In this document: piece by piece, positions 53,649 through 62,245 of the stretch
Layout: each line of letters opens with the position of its first letter
Position numbering within the stretch: position 1 is the stretch's first letter
Assembly: GCF_019697375.1 (NCBI RefSeq)
Contig: NZ_JAHCDI010000004.1
Coordinates: forward strand, 5,381,324-5,445,323
Reading direction: 5' to 3'
DNA: 64,000 bases
Source: Micromonospora tarapacensis
Lineage (GTDB): Bacteria > Actinomycetota > Actinomycetes > Mycobacteriales > Micromonosporaceae
Position numbers and translations under genes: made by a program
Notes under the pieces: model-generated
Database searches by the model: none
Told to the model about the DNA's origin: nothing
The model's input: only the letters and a program-made list of their open reading frames with translations

Positions 53649-53965
53649 CGAGAAATAATGATATGTCCCTGCCTGCTCACACCGAAGCCCGTTCGCGGCC
53701 CGTCCAACGAGCCGACGGTGGGGTCCTGGTAGCGCGGACTGAGCCGTTTTGCGAGATTCTCTTTTGCGGCATAATGAGACGGCAGTCCGACAAGCACTAC
53801 TTTGCCGCGACGGTCGGTGGCGCTGTCCACAAGATCGCGTGCACGCTTATGCCGCGTTTCGGGCGCGTATGCGTCTGCGATGGGATTGCCGAGCGTAGCC
53901 GGAGGGAGTGCTCCGTCTGGGTGACGAGGGGCACTGGGGTCGGCCATCCTGGGCTGCGTCGTCAT
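53639..53965 (-). CDS. Hypothetical 108-residue protein
   Basis: Not recognised. It has RGKVVLVGLPSHYAAKENLAKRL in its centre and ends GHIIISRWL. It overlaps the downstream gene by 10 nt, which supports a real two-gene unit. ATG 53,965 is the likely start. Could be an antitoxin-like or regulatory partner of its neighbour; this is a guess from size and coupling only. Confidence 0.5.
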   Translation of the reverse strand: MTTQPRMADPSAPRHPDGALPPATLGNPIADAYAPETRHKRARDLVDSATDRRGKVVLVGLPSHYAAKENLAKRLSPRYQDPTVGSLDGPRTGFGVSRQGHIIISRWL

Positions 53966-54196
53966 GTGATTTCTTGTGCGTAACGGCGTACCTCCCTATG
54001 CATTCCAACCTGTACGCCCGGGGCGGCATGGCGGTGGGCTGGGCAGCGGCGTGTCCGAGACGTGGGAGCTGCTGCGTGCGGCCCGAGCGGCCCGGGCGAC
54101 TGGACCAGGTGAACTTGGCCAACAGCGCGGGACTGCTCACCCGGGCCAGCAGACGGTCGAGCGACCCCGGCAGCGTCACCCTTTGACGGAAGGAGA

Positions 54197-55651
54197 TCAG
54201 GCCGACAATGTCACCTCGGATCGGCAGCTCAGTTTGTCCAGGATCGCCGTGCCGTAGCTGGTCACGTCACCGGTGCCCATCGTCAGCACCAGGTCTCCAC
54301 GTCCGGCCATCCGCGCGATCACCCGGGCCGCATGGTCGGGTCTGCTGGGCAGGCAGTAGGCACCGTCGCGCAGTTGGGCGATGATGGCGGTAAGGTCCGC
54401 CAGCGGCCGGCTCTCCGGCGCGGTGTCATGCACATCGAGCAGCAGGACGTGGTCGGCGTGGTCCGCCAGGACCCTCCCGATCCGCTCCCCGAAGGCCAGG
54501 ACGCGGGCATGTCCGGACGGCTGGAACACCACGAACACCCGGCCCCGGGCCAGGGTACGCGCGGCTTCCAGGTCGGCGGCGATCTCGTGCGGATGGGCGG
54601 CGTAGGAGTCGACCACCGTCACCCCGGCCCGGGTGTCGACGTGTTCGAACCGGCGGCGCACTCCGGCGAAGGTGCACAACGTGGCACCTATCTCGGCGGG
54701 GTCGAGTCCAAGGGCCACCGCGCACGCCATGGCCGCCGCCGCGTTGCCCAGGTGATGCGCCGCCGGAGTCGGCAGGGTCATCCGTACCTGGGTGTCATCC
54801 GGCATCCGCACCGTGGCCGACGCGCTCCACCCTTCGGCGTGCACGTCCAGGAGCCGGACATCCGCCGTCCGGTCCCGGCCGTAGCGCAGCACCGTCAGGT
54901 CGGGTCGCTCGTCGGCGATGACCTGGGCGGCCACCGTGGCGCCCACGCAGTCGGCGTTGACAACCAGGAATCCGTTCACCACGGTCCGGCACCCGAACGT
55001 GACGTAGGCGCGCAGCAGGTCGGCGTGGCTGGTGAAGTTCTCCGGGTGCGCGTCGGTCACGCCGGTGATGACCGCGATCGACGGGGTGAGGTAGTGGAAC
55101 GAGCGGTCCGACTCGTCGGCCTCGGCGACCAGCAGCCTCGACCGGCCGAGCTGGGCACCGGAGCCGGGCCCGGTCAGGTCGGCGCCGATCAGGTAGGTCG
55201 GGTCCTGTCCGCAGGCCCGTAGGATGTGAGCCAGCATGCCGGAGGTGGTGGACTTACCGTGCGATCCGGCCACCGCCACCAGCTGCCGCCCGGCGGCCAG
55301 CCGGTCGAGGACCTGCGCCGGGTGCACCACCGGGACGCCAGCGGCACGCGCCGCCCGAACCTCCAGCACGTTGCGCGCGCTCGCCGGGCAGACCACGCAG
55401 CTTGCGCCCTCGGCAGGCGCCACGTCGTCGTCCAGGTGCAGGTGCACCCGAACACCGGCCGTGCGCAGCCCCTTGAAAGTGGCCGACTCGCGTATGTCGC
55501 TGCCGCTGACCTGGTGGCCCAGCTCGGCCAGCAGCCGGGCCAGGCCGGACAGGACCGGTCCGCCCACGCCTACGAAGTGCGGTCGGGTCAGATCGACCGG
55601 GCCGCTGTAGGCCGCCTCGGTGCTCGGGCTACCGGGGATCGTGTCGGTCAT
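54197..55651 (-). CDS. MurC-like Mur ligase (UDP-MurNAc-alanine ligase family)
   Basis: A 484-residue Mur ligase. GVGGPVLSGLARLL replaces the usual GIGGAGMSG, and VSGSDI follows. The ATP motif is GSHGKSTTSGML, EADESDRSF is the next, and DSYAAHPHE stands where MurC has DDYAHHPTE. All domains of MurC are present, so it should join an amino acid to a UDP-sugar or similar carboxylate. The altered active-site His suggests a paralogue with a different substrate. GAAGGAGG precedes ATG 55,651. It stands alone, away from a division cluster. Confidence 0.85.
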   Translation of the reverse strand: MTDTIPGSPSTEAAYSGPVDLTRPHFVGVGGPVLSGLARLLAELGHQVSGSDIRESATFKGLRTAGVRVHLHLDDDVAPAEGASCVVCPASARNVLEVRAARAAGVPVVHPAQVLDRLAAGRQLVAVAGSHGKSTTSGMLAHILRACGQDPTYLIGADLTGPGSGAQLGRSRLLVAEADESDRSFHYLTPSIAVITGVTDAHPENFTSHADLLRAYVTFGCRTVVNGFLVVNADCVGATVAAQVIADERPDLTVLRYGRDRTADVRLLDVHAEGWSASATVRMPDDTQVRMTLPTPAAHHLGNAAAAMACAVALGLDPAEIGATLCTFAGVRRRFEHVDTRAGVTVVDSYAAHPHEIAADLEAARTLARGRVFVVFQPSGHARVLAFGERIGRVLADHADHVLLLDVHDTAPESRPLADLTAIIAQLRDGAYCLPSRPDHAARVIARMAGRGDLVLTMGTGDVTSYGTAILDKLSCRSEVTLSA

Positions 55652-56402
55652 GGTGCCGTGCCTCCTTCGACAGAGCTGACGGGTCGGTGACGCGAACGGA
55701 CGTGTGAGGAGGCCACTCCTTCCCATCCGTCCGCTCCTTGCGTGGCCGAGATGGCGTCGGGTCGCCATCGCGGCCACGCGGGTCCAATCGATCTGCGTCG
55801 CCCAATACCGGCCTCAACGACGCAGCCACTGTTGGTCGCTGGTGCGCCCATCCCGCCTGCCGTCGCGGTGCAGACTGCCCCGGCGCCAATCGCCGAGCGG
55901 TTCGACACTGAACCCAGGCACTTGCCGACTCTGATGCGGTGGGGTCGCAACGGGGGCAGCTGCCTCTTGCCAGTGCAGCCCTCGGACGCGGTGTCGAACA
56001 GAGCCGACAATCGATCTCGACATCCGGGGTCGGGCAGCGATCTTGACCCATGCTCCAGAGGTGGCCCGTCCTTTGAACGGGGCGCGGGGGTTCCGCGCCG
56101 TGACCGGAGGCAGCTGGGCAGGTCCCGGCTTCCACCCCCACCATCGAGCAACCGCGACCTGCATACGCACAGCCGCAGCCGCATAAGGTGACGGCATGCC
56201 GGGCGCGACTACGCCGTCTGGCTCACACCAGGGTCGGCCGCCGACCCCAGGGAGCACGGCCAGCGGTCGCCTGCCGGATCCGGGCCGGCCGGGCACCGAG
56301 CCGTAATGGGGACGGCGTCGGAGGAGACAAGACCGCAGCGACAAGCCACAGCCGCCGACCGACCCGCAGCGTCGATCGGCCCGCTGAGATCGAAGGAGCG
56401 CC
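55652..56402. other. Long stretch without a supported gene
   Basis: 751 nt. Open frames occur on both strands but none shows a family signature, a credible start or coding-like codon use. The right end carries the GNAT ribosome-binding site (GAAGGAG). The region may be degraded sequence. Confidence 0.45.
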
Positions 56403-56945
56403 ATGCGACCGTTGATCACGACCAGCCGACTGGACCTACGTCCATTCCGCAGCGGCGACGCTGACGAACTGCACGAGGTGTTCGCGGACCCGCTGACGCA
56501 CCTCATCGGTGACGGACCGTTTAGCTCCATCGACCAGACTCGGTCGTGGATCCAGCGTCGCGTTGAACTTGAGCGGAACACCGGCCTGCTCTGGTACGCA
56601 GTGCGCGAGCGGTCCTGCGGCCGGCTCCTGGGCAACTGTGGCCTGTTCGCAGGCCGTACTGGCATCACCGAGCCCGAGATCGGCTACGAGATCAGGCACG
56701 CATTCCAGGGCCTCGGGTACGCCACCGAGGCCGCACACCTCGTGCTGCGGGAGGGGTTCGCCGCCGGCCTACCTCGAATCTGGGCGACGATCCGACCGCA
56801 CAACACCACATCGCTGCGCGTCGCGACCAAGATCGGCATGAGCGAGCAGTACACGGCAGTCGACCAGAAAGGACCCCTCACCTTCCTGGCCTCGGCCCCG
56901 CCGCTCACTCACCACCGATGCGACGACGCCCCCACCGCGGGGTAG
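56403..56945 (+). CDS. GNAT-family N-acetyltransferase (RimJ/RimL-like)
   Basis: A 180-residue GNAT. It starts with TTSRLDLRPFRSGDADEL, has IGYEIRHAFQGLGYATEA (the acetyl-CoA-binding Q/R-x-x-G-x-G/A loop region) and ends with HNTTSLRVATKIGM. The enzyme transfers acetyl from acetyl-CoA to an amine of a protein or small molecule. GGAG is placed well before ATG 56,403. No operon partner. Confidence 0.9.
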   Translation: MRPLITTSRLDLRPFRSGDADELHEVFADPLTHLIGDGPFSSIDQTRSWIQRRVELERNTGLLWYAVRERSCGRLLGNCGLFAGRTGITEPEIGYEIRHAFQGLGYATEAAHLVLREGFAAGLPRIWATIRPHNTTSLRVATKIGMSEQYTAVDQKGPLTFLASAPPLTHHRCDDAPTAG

Positions 56946-57305
56946 GGACCCTTCTCCTTCGCGGCGAGGTGGCGGGCAGCAGGGTGAAACCCGGATCGAG
57001 GACGGCAACCGCAGTGCCCGCCATCGAGACTCCTTTCACCGTGTGGGACTTCGTGTCCGCATCCGCCGCCACAATCCGCACCTTCGTCGTCCCGGAACCG
57101 AACATCGCAAGCACGGCCTCCGAATCCGCCCCGGCACGGTCAGCCGTGACCACGGCCGGCAGGACAGTCTCGGCCTTGTCGCACCGGACCGAAGAGCGTC
57201 TTGGCATGCGCGCCTTCCGGATGCGGGTTGTTCCTATCGACATCGATCTCTAAAGTGCCAGGGTTCAGCGAGGTGCAGAAGCCGACAGGGTGGAAGGGCG
57301 TGAAC
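56946..57305. other. Gap with a possible gene remnant on the minus strand
   Basis: 360 nt. On the minus strand about 56,990-57,200 shows coding-like codon use (KVRIVAADADTKSHTVKG, then VAVLDPGFTLLP) without a credible start or recognised family, so it may be a gene remnant. The toxin gene's ribosome-binding site GGAAGGG is at 57,292-57,298. Confidence 0.35.
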
Positions 57306-57833
57306 ATGCCGTTGACCGACAGCATCGGTGATGATCTGCGGGTGATGGCCGAAGGCGTGGCGACCGCGCAGCAGGGTGTCGCCGGGGTCGACCACGCCGT
57401 CGAGCAGATCGCGGCACGGGCCGCCGGGGCGGGCTTCGCGGGCATCGCTGTGGGGCTGGCTCGCGTACGCGAGCAGGTGGGACAGGTCCGCGCACGACTG
57501 AGCACGGTCGGTGGGATCCTGGGCGAGGCGTCGCGTTCGGTGTCCGCGGTACCGCAACAGCCGTCGCCTCAAGAAGCCATCGCCGCGCTCGCGCCGTTGG
57601 TCGCGGCCCTCGCCGCTGTCGATGGGGCGGTCGAGGTGGCGGCAGCGGGCATCGAGGAAGCACGGCGTCTCGTCGCCGCGGTGCTGCAGGGTGGGCAACC
57701 CGGACCGACCCTGGCCCGCCTTCTGCAGGTCAGACAGGGACTCGCGGCGGTCAGGGCCCGAGGAGGCGAGGCACGCCAACATGTCGAAGCGGCGCTCGCG
57801 CAGGCCCGGCAGGTCGGTGACCTGGGAAACTGA
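57306..57833 (+). CDS. Helical N-terminal part of an actinobacterial deaminase toxin
   Basis: A 175-residue all-helical protein with internal repetition: an alanine-rich block near residues 15-75 and a second near 95-170 (PQEAIAALAPLVAALAAVD, then GLAAVRARGGEARQHVE). This is the kind of N-terminal region that precedes the deaminase in actinobacterial SCP1.201-type toxins, usually in a single protein. Here the zero frame ends at TGA 57,831-57,833, directly after the heptamer GGGAAAC, and the deaminase continues in the -1 frame. The short form may be a product in its own right. GGAAGGG lies 7 nt before ATG 57,306. Confidence 0.75.
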   Translation: MPLTDSIGDDLRVMAEGVATAQQGVAGVDHAVEQIAARAAGAGFAGIAVGLARVREQVGQVRARLSTVGGILGEASRSVSAVPQQPSPQEAIAALAPLVAALAAVDGAVEVAAAGIEEARRLVAAVLQGGQPGPTLARLLQVRQGLAAVRARGGEARQHVEAALAQARQVGDLGN

Positions 57834-57862
57834 CCACGGGCGGCGGCGTCAGCCGACCGCCC
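57824..57862 (+). promoter_or_regulatory. Candidate programmed -1 ribosomal frameshift signal
   Basis: The heptamer GGGAAAC at 57,824-57,830 is in the X XXY YYZ register of the upstream gene (ctG GGA AAC TGA). A 7-nt spacer leads to a hairpin: GGGCGG (57,838-57,843) with CCGCCC (57,857-57,862), and inside it CGGC (57,844-57,847) with GCCG (57,852-57,855), loop GTCA, one bulged A. The -1 frame after slipping is the deaminase frame. All elements are read directly; function is inferred. Confidence 0.6.
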
Positions 57863-58312
57863 GGCACGAGCGACACCTCCGCGAGCCCAACCCCGGTGCC
57901 GGCCGAAACAGAACGGCTTCCGGGCTGGCTGACGGAGGCCGCCCGCGACCTGCCCCAACGGCGAGCGAAAGACCCCACGTCCGGCGTGGCACTGATCAAC
58001 GGCCGACGGGTGCCCATGAAGTCGGGCCGCGACCCGGAAGCCGCTGCGGACCTCAAACCGGCTTACAAGCTCATCGCCACCACGACCGATCACCTGGAGG
58101 CCAAGCTCGCCGCCCGGATGCGCCGCGAACAGGCAACGCACGCGGTCGTGCTGACCAACAACCCGCCGTGCGACTACGAGCCCTACGGCTGCGAGAGGAT
58201 CCTCTCCCGGTTGCTGCCGTCCGGTGCGCAGCTGACCGTGTACATACGCGACGATGACGGGCGGGTACGTCTGTGGCGTACCTACACCGGTAACGGAAAG
58301 GCCATCGCATGA
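57830..58312 (+). CDS. SCP1.201-like (DddA-type) nucleic-acid deaminase toxin domain
   Basis: In the -1 frame relative to the upstream gene. A Pro/Ser/Thr-rich linker (residues 1-30) is followed by the deaminase: GVALINGRRVPMKSG, the zinc/catalytic DHLEAKLA (HxE), and NNPPCDYEPYGCERIL with the two zinc-binding cysteines, then a TVYIRDDDG strand. The family deaminates cytosine, in some members in double-stranded DNA, as an interbacterial toxin. The frame is open from 57,821; the only ordinary start is GTG 57,896, with no clear ribosome-binding site. Production as a fusion through the frameshift site is thus likely. The stop overlaps the immunity gene (ATGA). Confidence 0.8.
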   Translation: MTTGGGVSRPPGTSDTSASPTPVPAETERLPGWLTEAARDLPQRRAKDPTSGVALINGRRVPMKSGRDPEAAADLKPAYKLIATTTDHLEAKLAARMRREQATHAVVLTNNPPCDYEPYGCERILSRLLPSGAQLTVYIRDDDGRVRLWRTYTGNGKAIA

Positions 58313-58725
58313 AGGTGACGTGGGCATACGACCGGGGCGACCACCGCGACAACCACGAGGTCGACCTGAGCGACTCCGCCGCCCTGAGCGCCGTACTGCA
58401 CGAGATCCACCAAGCCGGCGAGCCCGTCGCGGTCACCATCTTCAGCCAAGCGACCGACGATCCGGACGACCTGCCCCCCGGCCTGCAGATCGGCCTGGGC
58501 CACCCCACCCACAGCTTCGCCGTGCACATCGCCGACGACGGCGCCTACCTCAACGATCCGACAGTCGAGGCCCCGGCCGCCGGATTCAGCTTCGACCTCG
58601 GCGGAGTACCCACCGAGTACCCCGCCGAGCACCTACAGATCCGACCCGACACGGCCATCCAGATCGCGACCGCCTTCCTCGCCACCGGCGGCAAGCCGCC
58701 CCGCCTACCCGCCGACACCGAGTAG
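58309..58725 (+). CDS. Imm1-like immunity protein of the deaminase toxin
   Basis: A 138-residue acidic protein. The start VTWAYDRGDH and the central VHIADDGAYLND, FSFDLGGVPTEYP segments resemble Imm1, the immunity family usually found after SCP1.201-type deaminases. It would bind and block the deaminase in the producing cell. The ATG overlaps the toxin stop (ATGA at 58,309-58,312), ensuring coupled synthesis. Confidence 0.75.
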   Translation: MKVTWAYDRGDHRDNHEVDLSDSAALSAVLHEIHQAGEPVAVTIFSQATDDPDDLPPGLQIGLGHPTHSFAVHIADDGAYLNDPTVEAPAAGFSFDLGGVPTEYPAEHLQIRPDTAIQIATAFLATGGKPPRLPADTE

Positions 58726-58916
58726 CACTGGTGGTGCCGGCCGGGAGCGAGCAGGCTCGCGGTTCCCTCGGGACCAGTTGAACGCCCAGCAGGAGACAGC
58801 ATTCTCGACGACGACGGTTGCGGCACGGCGAGCCCGACAGTGGCCTCATCCCTTCCTCCCCGCACCCGTCGCACACTCTGAGCTTCTTGTCGGTGGCTCT
58901 CTGTAGCTTCTGGTGT

Positions 58917-59873
58917 ATGTCTGCGTTGACGTATGAGGTGAAAGACGTCCGGAGTCCGGTCGCCGTGTGGCTGCGGACGACGTTTCCGGCGGCCAAGGAG
59001 ATCCAGGCGGAGTTCCGGCTCGCGGCTGGCCCGCAGCGGGTGGTGATGCCGGCCGGGGTCGCGCCAGGAACGCAGGGGGCGGCGATCGACTTCTGGCTAC
59101 GGATGCTCGTTGACCCGCACCCGTCGATCGCCCTGCCGCTGATGGGGCTGCTGTCGGGGAGGGCGCCGTGTCTGCGGGCCGGTCGGGAACTGCTCGCCGA
59201 CCTCGCGGCCGGGGACACCCCCCGCCGGGTGGCCGACGGCGGGGTGGAACTGCGGATGCGGCCGGCAGGGTTCGCTGAGCGTGGTGATGAGTGGTGGGCG
59301 CGGGTGTGTTACGCCCTGGCGCTCCTCGTGGAGCTGTATCGGGCGCCGTCGGTGGAGCATTCCCGACTGATGCGCCTCACCGAGTCGAGCGGCGCCGCGG
59401 ACCTGCTGGCGCTGGCCACCGATGCGGAGGTGACCGACATGGTCGCGATGCGGGACCTGGCAGTCGAACGTCTGCTGCCAGGGTTGCCGGCGGGGCCCGT
59501 GACGACCGGCATGACCTTCGACGGTAGCGCCGACCTCAACGCCGACGCTGACCTGATCGCCGGTGGGATGCTGGTCGACTTCAAGGCCGGGCAGGGCGGC
59601 AAACCCCGTGCGGACGGCACCCGCGCCGCGTCCCTGGCGCGTACCGACCTCGACCAGCTCCTCGGGTACACACTGATGGACTACTCGAACCAGTACGGGC
59701 TGCACACCATCGCGGTGTATGCGGCGAGGTTCGGCCACCTCGCGACGTGGCCGATCGCCGAGCTGGGCGAACGCATGGCCGGGCACCCGATCGACCTGAC
59801 GAGACTACGGGCCGAGTTCATGCAGATTCTCCGTGGTCAGCTACCGCCCTACCAGGTGCGCAGAGGCTGGTAG
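58917..59873 (+). CDS. Hypothetical protein with PD-(D/E)XK-like core
   Basis: A 318-residue protein. Near residue 220-230 it has LNADADLIAGGMLVDFKAG, an Asp ... Asp-x-Lys pattern of the PD-(D/E)XK type, followed by DLDQLLGYTLMDY, the Gln/Tyr helix seen in RecB-like folds, and a strand HTIAVYAARFGH. The N-terminal 200 residues are helical. It could be a nuclease or a nuclease-fold structural protein. It stands alone; ATG 58,917 (GTG 58,914 possible). Confidence 0.6.
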   Translation: MSALTYEVKDVRSPVAVWLRTTFPAAKEIQAEFRLAAGPQRVVMPAGVAPGTQGAAIDFWLRMLVDPHPSIALPLMGLLSGRAPCLRAGRELLADLAAGDTPRRVADGGVELRMRPAGFAERGDEWWARVCYALALLVELYRAPSVEHSRLMRLTESSGAADLLALATDAEVTDMVAMRDLAVERLLPGLPAGPVTTGMTFDGSADLNADADLIAGGMLVDFKAGQGGKPRADGTRAASLARTDLDQLLGYTLMDYSNQYGLHTIAVYAARFGHLATWPIAELGERMAGHPIDLTRLRAEFMQILRGQLPPYQVRRGW

Positions 59874-59996
59874 CCCTCCCGCCGGGCAGTCGTGCGGGCA
59901 AGACCTGACAACAGCCCGGCTTGGCCACGGCGGTAGGGCTTGTCCGCTACTGCAGGCAAACCCCACAGCGGGAATCGCGTCGCGCATACTTCTCTC

Positions 59997-60269
59997 ATGT
60001 CCTATTCGGAACGCGACGTGAGCGGCTGGTCCGAGGCCGTGGCGAACCTGCACGGCAATACCGCACAAGATGAGGGTGACGTGCGGCGGGCATACGAGGC
60101 GATGGCCAACGTGTGGTCGGCTTACGGCTACCAGGACGCGCCGATTGAGGTCCTGAGGATGCTCATCGACGCCACCGAGGTCGGATACATGGCCGCCCTG
60201 AACGACATCCGCAGCGGCGACCTCGACGACGAGATCACCACGTGGCGCCCGGACCTGGCTGAGCAGTAG
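59997..60269 (+). CDS. Hypothetical 90-residue acidic protein
   Basis: Not recognised. Acidic, probably helical, with DVRRAYEAMANVWSAYGY and ALNDIRSGDLDDE. Good codon use and a clean ATG support a real gene. It is convergent with lexA. Confidence 0.55.
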   Translation: MSYSERDVSGWSEAVANLHGNTAQDEGDVRRAYEAMANVWSAYGYQDAPIEVLRMLIDATEVGYMAALNDIRSGDLDDEITTWRPDLAEQ

Positions 60270-60320
60270 TCCCCAGCGAGCCACCGTGCTGGAGGCAGGT
60301 CGTGGCGGTGACCGTCGGGA

Positions 60321-60971
60321 TCACGGGCGGTGTAGGACGCAGACGACCTTGCCGAGGATCGTCGCGTGATCGCCAGGCAGTACCGGGTAGCGGGGGTTGC
60401 GGGGGACGAGTTCGATGCGTCCATCGCGGGTTCGGTACTGCTTGACGGTGGCTTCCCCGTCGAGCATGGCGGCGACGATGTCGCCGTTGTCGGCGACCGC
60501 CTGCTGCCGGACCACGATGATGTCGCCGTCGGTGATGGCCGCTTCGGTCATGGAGTCGCCTCGTACCCGAAGCGCGAACAGCGTGCCCCGGCCGACCAGC
60601 TCGGCGGGCAGGGACAGCACCTCCTCGACGTGCTCTTCGGCGAGGATCGGCGTTCCGGCGGCGATGGCTCCCAGCAGAGGCACAGCGGTTCCGCGCGGGG
60701 CTTCCGACTTGCCCGGCGGGTCGTCGCCTAGCAGTGGACGTGCGTCGACCGCTCGCGGTCCGCCAGGAGTCCGTCGGATCAGGCCGTGGTGGGTGAGGGT
60801 CTTCAGGTGATGCGCCACCGACGAGGGGGAACCGAGCCCAACAGCCGCCCCGATCTCCCGCACCGTCGGCGGGTATCCATGCCGCTGAACCCAACCACGG
60901 ATCACGTCGAGGATCTGCCGTTGCCGGGCAGTCAACGACACCGGATCGGGTGGCATGTCAGGAGCGGTCAC
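60321..60971 (-). CDS. lexA: LexA SOS-response repressor
   Basis: A ~216-residue LexA. The winged HTH is at residues ~10-75 ([32 protein letters not shown]). The autocleavage site is AAGTPIL, the catalytic Ser is in RGDSM and the Lys in ATVKQY. It represses DNA-damage genes and cleaves itself when RecA is activated. The start may be GTG 60,971 or ATG 60,956. An SOS-box-like site (60,995-61,006) lies just upstream. Given its position amid mobile DNA it may be an additional copy. Confidence 0.93.
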   Translation of the reverse strand: MTAPDMPPDPVSLTARQRQILDVIRGWVQRHGYPPTVREIGAAVGLGSPSSVAHHLKTLTHHGLIRRTPGGPRAVDARPLLGDDPPGKSEAPRGTAVPLLGAIAAGTPILAEEHVEEVLSLPAELVGRGTLFALRVRGDSMTEAAITDGDIIVVRQQAVADNGDIVAAMLDGEATVKQYRTRDGRIELVPRNPRYPVLPGDHATILGKVVCVLHRP

Positions 60972-60994
60972 CCCAGGACAATACCGCGAACTTA

Positions 60995-61006
60995 GAACGA
61001 ATGTAC
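60995..61006 (-). promoter_or_regulatory. LexA box-like site
   Basis: GAACGAATGTAC differs at one inner position from the actinobacterial pattern GAAC-N4-GTTC. It lies 24 nt upstream of the lexA GTG start and fits autoregulation. Confidence 0.55.
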
Positions 61007-61081
61007 TAAACAGGTGGGTGGGGTGCGGTCTGCGTGGGTCGTCGAGGCGTGGCCGGCGCCTGGCGCATCCCGGCTTGTGTA

Positions 61082-61123
61082 CGTTGGGCAGGGCGACCAC
61101 GGGGGGAGCCGCCCTGCCCAACG
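61082..61123 (-). terminator. 14-bp hairpin between the 61,421 gene and lexA
   Basis: 61,082-61,095 pairs with 61,110-61,123 without mismatch around a 14-nt G-rich loop. It would stop minus-strand transcription before it reaches lexA. Confidence 0.6.
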
Positions 61124-61420
61124 ATGCCGTCACGGTAGACCTGGTCATCAACGCAGGACAATCCCCAGGGCAGCCGACGTCGGCGCCCGTGCGGTTCAGA
61201 GCAACCTCATCGGGCGTTTCCCCTGCATTGGCCGTCCAGCGCCGTCAGCAAGCAAACGGCCCGCCGGCACTCAGCGCGCGGGAGCGTCTGGTGGACCGGA
61301 TGGTTCGGATGCGGTGACCGATGTCGTAGCAAGAACACCAGTCCGGTATCGCGGAATGCGTCGGAGCGGTGTCGGCCGTCGCATCGCGTGAAGCCGGCGA
61401 GTTATGCGGCGTCCGGGTGG

Positions 61421-62041
61421 TCACTCCGGCGGCAGGATCTTCAGATCGGCGTTCATGCGGGAGGCGACGTCGGAATCGAGTTGCGGGCCGTGGGCAAAGG
61501 TCCAGCCACCGTCGCGGATGTTGGTGATGGTCTGGGTGAGAGCGCGCCGTGCGTACACGACGCTTTCGTCGCTCCAGAGCACGGCGGTGCCCTGTGAGGT
61601 GGTGTGGCTGTTGGTCACGGCTTCGCCGAGCAGGGTCAGGCAGTTGCTGGCGTCGTCGAGGACACCGACGGCCTCCCACTTGTCGCGGCGTCCTGTCGTT
61701 AGCCGATCGTGGTTGAGGCTGACGCATCGCACCGCTTGGGCGAGCGAGGCGATGAGCCGGCCGGTGTCCTCCAGCTTGATCACCGCGGGGGAAGCGTCGG
61801 CCACTTCGCGTTTCTGCGCGTCGTCCGCCTGCTTGAGGTGGGTCACGAGGTCGGCGAGGTCGACGTTTGGAAGGTGCGACCGTACGTAGGTCTCCTCGCG
61901 GATGCCGAGGGTGGCGGCAGCACTGGTGACAAGGTCGGCGAGGATGTCCTGCGCGGTGACCGCCGGAATGTCCAGGCCGCGATGGTGGCCTTCCTCGCGC
62001 AGCCGCTCGACCGCTTCCTGGAACTTGGTCATCCGACGCAC
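61421..62041 (-). CDS. Hypothetical protein, helical
   Basis: A ~206-residue protein of unknown family, acidic and helical (FQEAVERLREEGHHRG, then DILADLVTSAAATLGI). The C-terminal half contains SLNHDRLTTGRRDKWEAVG and WSDESVVYARRAL. AGGAGG lies 4 nt before GTG 62,041 (in frame; ATG 62,032 is the alternative). No operon partner on its strand in the window. Confidence 0.6.
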   Translation of the reverse strand: MRRMTKFQEAVERLREEGHHRGLDIPAVTAQDILADLVTSAAATLGIREETYVRSHLPNVDLADLVTHLKQADDAQKREVADASPAVIKLEDTGRLIASLAQAVRCVSLNHDRLTTGRRDKWEAVGVLDDASNCLTLLGEAVTNSHTTSQGTAVLWSDESVVYARRALTQTITNIRDGGWTFAHGPQLDSDVASRMNADLKILPPE

Positions 62042-62245
62042 GCGTCCTCCTGTGGTGGCCTCCATCCGCACGATAGCCGGCCGGCGCATGGGCAACTCGA
62101 AAAGCGGTCTACGGGACGGATTTGATAGCCGAGCCAGGTTGAGGCAGTCGTGTCCGCATGGGCCTGTGTCGCGGAGTCGGGGCGGGCTGTCGCATAGGGA
62201 TAATGCCCGGGTCGCCTGTCGAAGGGGTGGCGGGAGGAGCGGGTC

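Larger units (their letters stand above)
60972..61420. other. Region upstream of lexA, mostly non-coding
   Basis: 449 nt with the SOS-box-like site and a large hairpin but no supported gene. Open frames on the plus strand here look like chance reading of GC-rich DNA. Confidence 0.45.

Noticed and set aside
55652..56402. Several 150-280-codon frames on both strands between the MurC-like gene and the GNAT gene
   Set aside because: They overlap each other, lack starts with ribosome-binding sites and contain no recognisable domain.
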